Assembly (NCBI GenBank): GCA_934418055.1
Contig: CAKRWX010000166.1
Location: 1 to 5,768 of the forward strand
Source: an uncultured Lachnospiraceae bacterium
Lineage (GTDB): Bacteria > Bacillota > Clostridia > Lachnospirales > Lachnospiraceae
Reading direction: 5' to 3'
DNA: 5,768 nt
Below the pieces are notes generated by a model, which saw only the letters and a program-made list of their open reading frames with translations, was not told the DNA's origin and ran no database searches. The position numbers and the translations under genes are program-made. This document shows positions 1-5,382 of this stretch, one piece after another (the first letter of the stretch is position 1; every line of letters begins with the position of its first letter).

Positions 1-594
1 CATGTTTGGCAACATAAATTCAAAACCATTTCTCAAGTAAAAATCAACTGCATCTGGAACAGCATGCAAAAAAGCTGCTTTTACACCAACAATCGTTTTT
101 GATAAGTTTTCAATATAATCAATAATACTACGTAGCACCCATACAGATACTGGTAAATCTTCATCGCCATATTCAAAAAATATATTTTGATATTTTTGAT
201 TTACTGCAAACATCTTAATCTCAATTGCAGATACGGCACAGTTTTGTTTATCATAGATTTCACCAGTAACTTTTGCTTCTTCCTCATCCAAACGAATTCG
301 ATCAATATACGGAATCGATGTAACCGCAAGTGTATAGAACGACACAATATCGCGATCAATTTCATGTCTGTTTTTGTCCTTTAAAATATTCCAGACAACA
401 TAAGTTACACCATTACCATCATCTGCGTAATCGATTGCTTCGTCCGAAATAAATTCGTTAAAATTTTGATAGCCATTTCCCGCGTCAAACTGCTTAATTT
501 TGAAAAGAAAATCCTGATATGAATCTCTAAGCGTTTTCACATCAGGATTAAAAACATCAATATGGTCATGTGACTTATTATTTGCGTGTGCCAA
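1..594 (-). CDS. GNAT-like protein, possible toxin of a two-gene module (3' end beyond the window)
   Basis: This frame is open from position 651 to the window edge and was read directly; the stop codon lies outside. I chose the TTG at 592-594 as start because an AGG-containing stretch lies 8 bases upstream and it limits overlap with the preceding gene to 17 bases. The only upstream in-frame ATG (649-651) has no visible ribosome binding site and would add 19 residues. From the TTG, 198 residues are visible. Residues 63-96 (GVTYVVWNIL to FYTLAVTSIPY) look like the central GNAT strands, 121-131 (VSAIEIKMFAV) like strand beta-4, and 174-191 (AFLHAVPDAVDFYLRNGF) like the C-terminal GNAT motif with its FY-x3-GF signature. 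The usual acetyl-CoA loop Q/RxxGxG/A is not recognisable after beta-4. Known GNAT toxins acetylate aminoacyl-tRNA; a toxin role here is inferred from gene order only. It could instead be an ordinary or inactive acetyltransferase. Confidence 0.7.
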   Translation of the reverse strand, partial: MAHANNKSHDHIDVFNPDVKTLRDSYQDFLFKIKQFDAGNGYQNFNEFISDEAIDYADDGNGVTYVVWNILKDKNRHEIDRDIVSFYTLAVTSIPYIDRIRLDEEEAKVTGEIYDKQNCAVSAIEIKMFAVNQKYQNIFFEYGDEDLPVSVWVLRSIIDYIENLSKTIVGVKAAFLHAVPDAVDFYLRNGFEFMLPNM

Positions 595-730
595 ATAACT
601 TACCTGCTTTCTTGCAAGATTCCAAAAATTCGGTTGATACTTTACTATCATTAAAGTGTTTGATGAATATTTTAGAATCTTTTTCTTTTATTACTGGTAC
701 AACATTAACCGGTTTCGCTAAAATTGCCAT
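578..730 (-). CDS. Small basic protein, 50 aa, candidate antitoxin or partner of the GNAT-like protein
   Basis: A short gene with a perfect AGGAGG (739-744) placed 8 bases before the ATG at 728-730. The product begins MAILAKPVNVVPVIKEKDSK and ends LFGTRK; it is rich in Lys, has no membrane segment, and shows a probable helix in its second half (residues about 22-44). An upstream in-frame ATG (782-784) would give 68 residues, but it lies inside the -10 box of the promoter at 785-813 or next to it, so it could not be translated from that transcript. The gene is first in a two-gene unit and its last codons overlap the likely start of the GNAT-like gene, as is common for antitoxin-toxin pairs. 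I recognise no ribbon-helix-helix or AbrB motif that would make it a classical GNAT antitoxin. Coding status is well supported by the ribosome binding site and promoter; the antitoxin role is inference. Confidence 0.75.
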   Translation of the reverse strand: MAILAKPVNVVPVIKEKDSKIFIKHFNDSKVSTEFLESCKKAGKLFGTRK

Positions 731-738
731 TTGCTTAA

Positions 739-744
739 CCTCCT
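739..744 (-). promoter_or_regulatory. Ribosome binding site of the 50-aa gene
   Basis: AGGAGG on the minus strand, 8 bases before the ATG at 728-730. It decides in favour of the 50-residue start over the longer 68-residue reading. Confidence 0.85.
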
Positions 745-784
745 TTGTTTCATTATCCGTGCATAGTCCAGATTTCCTATTCAT

Positions 785-813
785 ATTATATCACCTGTTA
801 AAATTATACGCAA
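785..813 (-). promoter_or_regulatory. Sigma-A-type promoter of the two-gene module
   Basis: On the minus strand, TTGCGT (808-813) is followed by a 17-base spacer and a perfect TATAAT (785-790). Transcription would begin near 778, giving a leader of about 48 bases before the 50-aa gene. A second weaker possibility uses TTGCAT at 827-832 with an 18-base spacer and the TATAAT at 803-808. A 7-base inverted repeat (TTCATAT / ATATGAA, 780-786 and 815-821) brackets the promoter and could be an operator, but its AT-rich sequence makes chance likely. Confidence 0.75.
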
Positions 814-864
814 TATATGAAGTTCCATGCAATCATATTTTAAAACAAAGATGGCATAAACGTT

Positions 865-902
865 AAAAACCGGCGTTAAAATATACAAATTCTAACACCG
901 GT
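865..902 (-). terminator. Rho-independent terminator after birA
   Basis: Read on the minus strand, a 10-base arm ACCGGTGTTA (893-902) pairs with TAACGCCGGT (869-878) through one G-U wobble, with a 14-base loop, and is followed directly by a run of five T (865-869). It begins 17 bases after the birA stop codon and separates the argF-birA unit from the AT-rich two-gene module, which has its own promoter. The T run on the other side is poor, so termination is expected mainly in the leftward direction. Confidence 0.85.
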
Positions 903-919
903 CTTTCCAATTTATTCTT

Positions 920-1900
920 TTATACATATCCATAAATTCCCCGGACAGACACCTCTCCTGACATCACCTGGGAGATGCTTCCATCTTCCCGCTCTACCAG
1001 AAGCTCTCCGCCGTCGGTAATTCCACGGCAGATACCGCAGTATTCCTGCTTGGGTGCCAGAACCTTTACCTGACGGCCAAGGTTGGCTAATCTGCCCTCG
1101 TATTCTTCTTTCAGGCCGGACAAATCGGCTGTTTTTAAGAAGATCTCGTAATACTGCTCCATCCGTTTCATGATGGCAGCGATCAGTTCACTGCGCTTCC
1201 AAGGTTTCCCGGATTCCAGGTAGATGGACGTAGCCGTTGCGGCGATATCCTCTGGGAAATCAAGCGTATTGACGTTGATGCCGATTCCTACGATAATGTA
1301 GCGGATGGAATCCAGATCGGTACTCATCTCTGTCAGAATACCACAGATCTTCTTGCCGGAAAGCACCAGGTCGTTTGGCCACTTGATCTGTGGCTCCATA
1401 CCTGTGATATCCTGGATTCCGGAAGCCACTGCCATGGCAGCCACCAATGTCAGCATGGAGGCGTGTTCTGGTCCCACCTGGGGTTTCAATAAGAAACTCA
1501 TCCAGATGCCGCTTCCCGCTGGAGATTTCCAGACTCTGCCGCGGCGGCCTTTGCCGGCTTCCTGGCACTCTGCCACTACCAAAAGTCCTTCCTCTGCGCC
1601 TTCCTCTGCCAGACGGCGAACCTGGTTGTTGGTGGAATCGATCTTGTCATAGTATTTTACCGGAAATCCCAGCCTCTGGTCTCCCATGCAGCTTTCCAGC
1701 TCTGCTTCTGTCATCACATCCGCGCTTTCCACCAGGCGGTAGCCTTTATTCCGCACCGCCTCGATCTCATAGCCTTCTTCCCGCAGCTGGTTGATCACCT
1801 TCCAGACTGCGGTTCTGGATACATTTAACTTTTCACATAATTCCTGTCCGGATAAATACCCGTCACAGGATTTTAATAACCGGATAATCTCTGCTTTCAC
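920..1900 (-). CDS. birA: Biotin-[acetyl-CoA-carboxylase] ligase / biotin repressor, BirA, with N-terminal winged helix
   Basis: BirA activates biotin with ATP and attaches it to the lysine of biotin-dependent carboxylases or decarboxylases; two-domain forms such as this also repress biotin synthesis or uptake genes. The product is 326 residues, the normal length. Residues 1-55 form an HTH_11 winged helix (SGQELCEKLNVSRTAVWKVI at 17-36). The catalytic domain carries DSTN at 88-91, the biotinyl-AMP loop AGKGRRGR at 115-122 (E. coli has AGRGRRGR), KWPND at 173-177 and GKKICGIL at 182-189. Residues from about 275 match the small C-terminal SH3-like domain. The start is GTG (1898-1900), fixed by GGAGG at 1907-1911 six bases upstream. 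Only three bases separate it from the preceding small membrane protein gene, so translation is probably coupled and the gene probably shares the argF promoter. No BirA operator is visible in the window. Confidence 0.96.
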   Translation of the reverse strand: MKAEIIRLLKSCDGYLSGQELCEKLNVSRTAVWKVINQLREEGYEIEAVRNKGYRLVESADVMTEAELESCMGDQRLGFPVKYYDKIDSTNNQVRRLAEEGAEEGLLVVAECQEAGKGRRGRVWKSPAGSGIWMSFLLKPQVGPEHASMLTLVAAMAVASGIQDITGMEPQIKWPNDLVLSGKKICGILTEMSTDLDSIRYIIVGIGINVNTLDFPEDIAATATSIYLESGKPWKRSELIAAIMKRMEQYYEIFLKTADLSGLKEEYEGRLANLGRQVKVLAPKQEYCGICRGITDGGELLVEREDGSISQVMSGEVSVRGIYGYV

Positions 1901-1903
1901 GTT

Positions 1904-2212
1904 CTACCTCCAGATACTGATGGCACTGATTACCGTCACGATCAGCAAAAAACCAGCGATCACAAACGGAACCACAGCTCCTGCTTTTTTCTTTTTATCC
2001 CTTCCGCTCTGCCGATACTGGTAAACTCCATTGACCAAATTTAATACCGCTGCCAGAAGAAAGATCAGTGGAAATAAGATCCGGTTGTCCTCCGGATTCA
2101 AAAACGCGATCACAGCAAAAAGCACCACCAGAAAGCCGATGACGATGTGGATCCAATCCAGAATCAGCGCCGCATTTCTGGGACTTTTTTTCTTATCCTG
2201 TCCATAAATCAT
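1904..2212 (-). CDS. Small three-helix membrane protein of unknown function
   Basis: The product has 102 residues. A short Lys-rich N-terminus (GQDKKKSPR, residues 4-12) is followed by three probable membrane helices at about 14-38, 45-65 and 78-100, with a second basic loop (GRDKKKK, 70-76) between helices 2 and 3. By the positive-inside rule the N-terminus and the 2-3 loop would face the cytoplasm. I recognise no catalytic or transport motif; it resembles small uncharacterised membrane proteins of Clostridia, but I cannot name the family with certainty. The ATG at 2210-2212 lies six bases after the argF stop, and its AGGAG (2224-2228) lies inside the last codons of argF. The TAG stop (1904-1906) lies three bases before birA, and the birA ribosome binding site lies in the 3' end of this gene. 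It is therefore a middle gene of a tight transcription unit. Confidence 0.85.
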   Translation of the reverse strand: MIYGQDKKKSPRNAALILDWIHIVIGFLVVLFAVIAFLNPEDNRILFPLIFLLAAVLNLVNGVYQYRQSGRDKKKKAGAVVPFVIAGFLLIVTVISAISIWR

Positions 2213-2218
2213 GTAAAA

Positions 2219-3208
2219 TTACACTCCTAACGTCGCAGCCATAACCGCTTTGATGGTGTGCATACGGTTCTCTGCCTCATCAAATACCTTAGACTGCGTT
2301 GATTCAAATACTTCATCAGTTACTTCCATGTCGATGATGCCGAAACGCTCGCTCATTTCCTTGCCAATCTTGGTCTTTAAGTCATGGAAGGATGGCAGGC
2401 AGTGTAAGAAGATGGCTTTCTCTCCTGCATTCTCCATCACAGCTTTGGTTACCTTATATGGAGTCAGATCCTGGATACGCTCAGTCCAGACACTGTCCGG
2501 CTCACCCATGGATACCCATACGTCAGTGTAGATCACGTCAGCGCCCTTGGTGCCTTCCATCACATCCTCAGTTAAGGTGATGGTGGAACCGGATGCTTTC
2601 GCGTACTCCTGGCACTGTGCCACTAACTCAGCATTCGGGAAATATTTCTCCGGCGCACAGGCTGTGAAATCCAGACCCATCTTCGCGCAGGCGATCATCA
2701 GGGAATTACCCATATTATATCTTGCATCGCCCATATATACAAGTTTAATTCCTTTTAATTTTCCAAAATGTTCCTTGATGGTTAAAAGATCAGCTAACAT
2801 CTGGGTTGGATGATACTCGTTGGTTAAACCGTTCCACACCGGAACACCTGCGTATTTTGCCAGTTCTTCTACGATGGCCTGGCCATATCCACGGTACTCG
2901 ATGCCCTCATACATCCGTCCAAGAACTCTTGCAGTATCTGCAATGCTCTCTTTTTTGCCGATCTGGGAACCGGTCGGATCCAGATAAGTGGTTCCCATAC
3001 CCAGGTCATGAGCAGCCACCTCGAATGCACAGCGGGTTCTGGTACTGGTCTTTTCAAAGATCAGCGCCACATTTTTGCCTCTGTGAATATCAACCGGAAT
3101 GCCCTTTTTCTTTTTATCCTTTAAATCTGCGGATAAATCCAGCAGATACTGGATCTCCTCTGGAGTAAAGTCCTTTAATTTTAAGAAATTTCTACCTTTT
3201 AAATTCAT
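2219..3208 (-). CDS. argF: Ornithine carbamoyltransferase
   Basis: The enzyme joins carbamoyl phosphate and ornithine to give citrulline in arginine synthesis; the catabolic ArcB form runs the reverse in the arginine deiminase pathway. The product is 329 residues, close to the usual 330-335. Diagnostic motifs are the carbamoyl-phosphate loop STRTR at 55-59, GSQIGKKES at 80-88, the second carbamoyl-phosphate motif HPTQ at 133-136, the ornithine loop VSMGE at 232-236, the catalytic HCLP at 269-272, and [11 protein letters not shown] at 313-323. The start at 3206-3208 has GGAGG 8 bases upstream (3217-3221). A longer in-frame reading from 3253 is rejected because it would begin before the predicted transcription start. 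The biosynthetic ArgF assignment over ArcB rests on ARG boxes placed for repression and on the absence of arcA or arcC here; sequence alone does not separate the two. Gene order continues into a small membrane protein and birA. Confidence 0.96.
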   Translation of the reverse strand: MNLKGRNFLKLKDFTPEEIQYLLDLSADLKDKKKKGIPVDIHRGKNVALIFEKTSTRTRCAFEVAAHDLGMGTTYLDPTGSQIGKKESIADTARVLGRMYEGIEYRGYGQAIVEELAKYAGVPVWNGLTNEYHPTQMLADLLTIKEHFGKLKGIKLVYMGDARYNMGNSLMIACAKMGLDFTACAPEKYFPNAELVAQCQEYAKASGSTITLTEDVMEGTKGADVIYTDVWVSMGEPDSVWTERIQDLTPYKVTKAVMENAGEKAIFLHCLPSFHDLKTKIGKEMSERFGIIDMEVTDEVFESTQSKVFDEAENRMHTIKAVMAATLGV

Positions 3209-3216
3209 ATTTGATT

Positions 3217-3221
3217 CCTCC
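3217..3221 (-). promoter_or_regulatory. Ribosome binding site of argF
   Basis: GGAGG on the minus strand, 8 bases before the ATG at 3206-3208. This chooses the 329-residue start over an upstream in-frame ATG at 3251-3253. Confidence 0.85.
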
Positions 3222-3236
3222 GTATTTTGTATTTGT

Positions 3237-3254
3237 GCCGTATTTTTATACAAA
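3237..3254 (-). promoter_or_regulatory. ARG-box-like operator, promoter-proximal copy
   Basis: The minus-strand 18-mer TTTGTATAAAAATACGGC fits the general ARG box pattern TNTGNATWWWWATNCANA at all but the last two fixed positions. It begins directly after the -10 box, so ArgR/AhrC bound here would cover the transcription start. Its centre is 30 bp from that of the second site. The assignment is by eye and the 3' half of the site is imperfect. Confidence 0.6.
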
Positions 3255-3283
3255 ATTATAGTATACTATGAATAAATATGCAA
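3255..3283 (-). promoter_or_regulatory. Sigma-A-type promoter of the argF unit
   Basis: On the minus strand, TTGCAT (3278-3283), a 17-base spacer and a perfect TATAAT (3255-3260). Transcription should start near 3248, giving a leader of about 40 bases, too short for a riboswitch or T-box. The spacer holds a perfect 8-base palindrome AGTATACT (3260-3267). The -35 region lies inside the last codons of the upstream patatin frame. Confidence 0.85.
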
Positions 3284-3586
3284 TAGGTATTTTTCATTTA
3301 TTTTTTGTTTTAATTCCGCAGGGGTGTAAATATGGAAACGGCTGATCCGGAAGCTGCGGGCGGTGTCCTCCAAAAAGGAAAGATACAGTTCCTTATAAGT
3401 CCAGTTTTTCTTCAGTTTCATGCGCTGGGCCAAATATGGAAATACCAGCTCCGTGTAGACCCGGTAACCGGATAATTCCTCTGGAATCTGTTCCGGCATT
3501 GGAAGCAGTCCACAGCGGACAAACTCTTCTACCTCCGTGATGAACCGCTCAAAATAGTAAGCGTCTGACTCTGGTGCATAGAGATA
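3266..3586 (-). pseudogene. Detached C-terminal part of the patatin-like gene, after an in-frame TAG
   Basis: Directly after the TAG at 3587-3589 the same reading frame continues open for 106 codons, starting YLYAPESDAYYFERFITEVE and ending at a TAG at 3266-3268. The translation looks like real protein: many aromatic and charged residues, helical character, and the segment YTELVFPYLAQRMKLKKNWTY near the middle. No ribosome binding site or start is seen just after the TAG. The first ATG (3497-3499) is preceded only by a weak GTGGA-like stretch and would yield 77 residues. I therefore read it as the remnant of a longer patatin-like protein of about 380 codons rather than a separate gene. Its last codons overlap the -35 box and ARG box of argF. 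Independent translation of the 77-residue piece cannot be excluded. Confidence 0.75.
3267..3284 (+). promoter_or_regulatory. ARG-box operator overlapping the -35 region
   Basis: The plus-strand 18-mer TATGAATAAATATGCAAT matches the Bacillus AhrC/ArgR consensus CATGAATAAAAATKCAAK at 16 of 18 positions as I align it. The site is nearly palindromic and covers the -35 element and the upstream part of the spacer, an expected position for repression by arginine-bound ArgR. It works with the imperfect site at 3237-3254. Confidence 0.75.
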
Positions 3587-4408
3587 CTACCAACGCCCTT
3601 CCAATCCATAAAGTACCCTCTTGGCATCATAATAGCCCAGTGTCATATTTTTTCTGGCTCTGGTCCGGTCAAACTCCAGAATTCCGCCCAGGTCCTGTCT
3701 GGGAGCGATGTGGGTCACATGAACATCCTCCGGAATTTCCGTTGTACGCTCACTGTCATAGCCCAGTCCATAGATGCGGATCACCAGAATATCCTGATAA
3801 CCCTGTTCCAGCAGCACATTGATGGGCACATTGTTCCAGCCGCCGCCGTCCAGATACCGTTTCCCGCCTAATTTGTCATTGCGAAATGCCGGGAAATAGG
3901 CACTGGCAAGGAGCATATCACCGATCTCCCCTTCTGGAATATCTTTCGCGTTCAGCACCAGAAGTTTCCGGTCAGTGACCGAATAGGTCGTCATATATAA
4001 CTCCCGGTCCGATTGGCGGATCTTTTCCTCATCAACCACCGATTCGATCAGATTTTTTAGTGGTGTAATATCAAAGCCCTTATCTCTCAAAATTCGTTTT
4101 GCATCCTCTGCCATTTTCATCAGATCCAATGATTTCAGATCCAGATTTTTCACCGTCTCTATCACCGTATCATCCACATCCATCACCTGGGAATACCGGA
4201 TGTTCTCCCAGATTTTTTCGGCCTTTTCCAGGTCATCCATACAGATAAGGGCGCCATTTAAGGCGCCCACCGATGCACCCGCAATTCCGCGGATCTTAAT
4301 TCCGGCTTCCCGGAGGGCTTTCCAGGCACCGATCTGATACGATCCTCTGGCACCGCCGCCCTCCAGTACAATTCCGTATTCTTTTGTCAGATCAAGCTGA
4401 AAACGCAT
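3587..4408 (-). CDS. Patatin-like phospholipase (RssA/YlbK type), 273 aa, probably truncated by an amber codon
   Basis: Patatin-like enzymes are Ser-Asp lipid acyl hydrolases that act on membrane or storage lipids. The oxyanion loop GGGARG is at residues 17-22, the nucleophile elbow GASVG at 44-48 with Ser46, and the catalytic Asp in DGG at 187-189, so the catalytic dyad is intact. There is no signal peptide, so action at the inner membrane face is likely. The ATG at 4406-4408 has GGAGG at 4418-4422, 9 bases upstream. Translation stops at a TAG (3587-3589) after GLEGRW, yet the frame stays open for another 106 codons, so the ancestral protein was probably about 380 residues. The 273-residue product is close to the length of minimal bacterial patatins and could still be active. 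It follows the SPFH gene by 37 bases with no terminator between, so it is probably cotranscribed with nfeD and SPFH. Confidence 0.9.
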   Translation of the reverse strand: MRFQLDLTKEYGIVLEGGGARGSYQIGAWKALREAGIKIRGIAGASVGALNGALICMDDLEKAEKIWENIRYSQVMDVDDTVIETVKNLDLKSLDLMKMAEDAKRILRDKGFDITPLKNLIESVVDEEKIRQSDRELYMTTYSVTDRKLLVLNAKDIPEGEIGDMLLASAYFPAFRNDKLGGKRYLDGGGWNNVPINVLLEQGYQDILVIRIYGLGYDSERTTEIPEDVHVTHIAPRQDLGGILEFDRTRARKNMTLGYYDAKRVLYGLEGRW

Positions 4409-4445
4409 GATAACAGTCCTCCAAAAGAAAAATTATGATGAAATA

Positions 4446-5381
4446 TTACTCTGCTTTTTCGTCTTTTGCTACTTCTGCTACAGATTTTACCAGACCAGCC
4501 AGTCCCTGGATCTCAGATGGAATGATGATCTTGGTCGCCTTGCCGTCAGCTGCCTTGGCAAATGCCTCTAAGCTCTTTAACTGGATCACTGCATCGTCTG
4601 CGCCAGCCTCTTTGATGAAGCGGATACCATCTGCCGTTGCCTGCTGGATCTTTAAGATCGCCTCTGCCTGACCTTCTGCCTCTCTGATCCGTTTCTCTTT
4701 CTCTGCCTCTGCACGGAGGATCGCGGACTGCTTATCAGCTTCTGCATCCAGGATCACTGACTGTTTCTTACCTTCTGCTACCAGAATGGTGGATTTCTTC
4801 TCACCTTCTGCCTTTAAGATGGCCTCACGGCGCTCACGCTCTGCCTTCATCTGCTTCTCCATGGCATCCTGGATGGCAGCAGGCGGGATAATGTTCTTTA
4901 ACTCTACACGGTTCACCTTAATGCCCCATGGATCTGTTGCCACGTCCAGAGCGGCACGCATCTTGGTGTTGATGGTCTCTCTGGAGGTTAAGGTCTGATC
5001 CAGCTCCAGGTCACCGATGATATTTCTTAAAGTCGTTGCAGTCAGATTCTCGATGGCCATGATCGGATTTTCCACACCGTAGGTATAAAGCTTTGGATCG
5101 GTGATCTGGAAAAATACGACCGTATCGATCTTCATGGTAACGTTATCTTTGGTGATTACCGGCTGCGGCGGGAAATCCACTACCTGCTCTTTTAAGATCA
5201 CACGTTTTGCCACACGGTCGATAAATGGTGCTTTTACATGAAGACCTACATTCCAGGTTCCCTGATAAGCGCCCAGACGCTCCACTACCATGGCCTGAGC
5301 CTGCGGCACGATCTTTACACAGCTTGATAAAATGATCAGCGCCAGAATTGCGAGAATTAATAATCCAACTAATAAACCCAT
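4446..5381 (-). CDS. SPFH/band 7 (stomatin-like) membrane protein
   Basis: Members of this family form large membrane-bound oligomers that organise membrane microdomains and are usually encoded beside NfeD proteins. The product is 311 residues. An N-terminal membrane segment spans about residues 2-20, followed by the band 7 domain at about 21-180 with the stomatin-type segment VDFPPQPVITKDNVTMKIDT at 68-87 and NVGLHVKAPFIDR at 44-56. Residues 178-250 form a charged Ala/Glu/Lys-rich coiled coil with a clear 11-residue repeat. A C-terminal part rich in Ala and Gly follows (about 255-300). The start at 5379-5381 follows AAGGAGG (5391-5397) by 9 bases; a longer reading from 5411 lacks this support. 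It starts one base after the nfeD stop, so translation is coupled. It resembles E. coli QmcA, whose partner YbbK is an NfeD protein, but orthology is not shown here. Confidence 0.94.
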   Translation of the reverse strand: MGLLVGLLILAILALIILSSCVKIVPQAQAMVVERLGAYQGTWNVGLHVKAPFIDRVAKRVILKEQVVDFPPQPVITKDNVTMKIDTVVFFQITDPKLYTYGVENPIMAIENLTATTLRNIIGDLELDQTLTSRETINTKMRAALDVATDPWGIKVNRVELKNIIPPAAIQDAMEKQMKAERERREAILKAEGEKKSTILVAEGKKQSVILDAEADKQSAILRAEAEKEKRIREAEGQAEAILKIQQATADGIRFIKEAGADDAVIQLKSLEAFAKAADGKATKIIIPSEIQGLAGLVKSVAEVAKDEKAE

Positions 5382-5382
5382 A

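Noticed and set aside
731..784. N-terminal extension of the 50-aa protein to 68 residues
   Set aside because: The upstream ATG adjoins the -10 box and the extension would be translated through the AGGAGG that serves the shorter start.
570..866. Plus-strand frame of 98 codons opposite the two-gene module
   Set aside because: It runs antisense to the 50-aa gene and its promoter, has no ribosome binding site, and its composition follows from the opposite strand.
1305..1794. Two overlapping plus-strand frames of 115 codons each inside birA
   Set aside because: They are antisense to a clear full-length birA with all catalytic motifs, overlap each other, and have Ser/Pro/Arg-rich shadow composition.
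1985..3120. Recurring T-rich stretch (TTTTCTTTTTATCC) near 1988, and near 3107
   Set aside because: Both encode DKKKK in unrelated proteins, so the similarity is explained by Lys codons and Asp rather than a dispersed repeat or terminator.
2806..3168. Plus-strand frame of 120 codons inside argF
   Set aside because: Antisense to a well-conserved enzyme gene, with no start signal and no recognisable domain.
3209..3253. N-terminal extension of argF by 15 residues from an upstream ATG
   Set aside because: The upstream ATG lies before the predicted transcription start and directly beside the -10 box; the ATG at 3206-3208 has a proper ribosome binding site and gives the usual family length.
3587..3589. 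TAG as pyrrolysine or a generally reassigned amber codon
   Set aside because: Two other genes in the window end at TAG immediately before well-placed starts of the next gene, and no pyrrolysine machinery is visible. Occasional readthrough remains possible.
5319..5381. Lipoprotein signal (LSSC at residues 18-21) in the SPFH protein
   Set aside because: The N-terminus lacks the usual positive charges before the hydrophobic stretch, and the family normally keeps this helix as an uncleaved membrane anchor.
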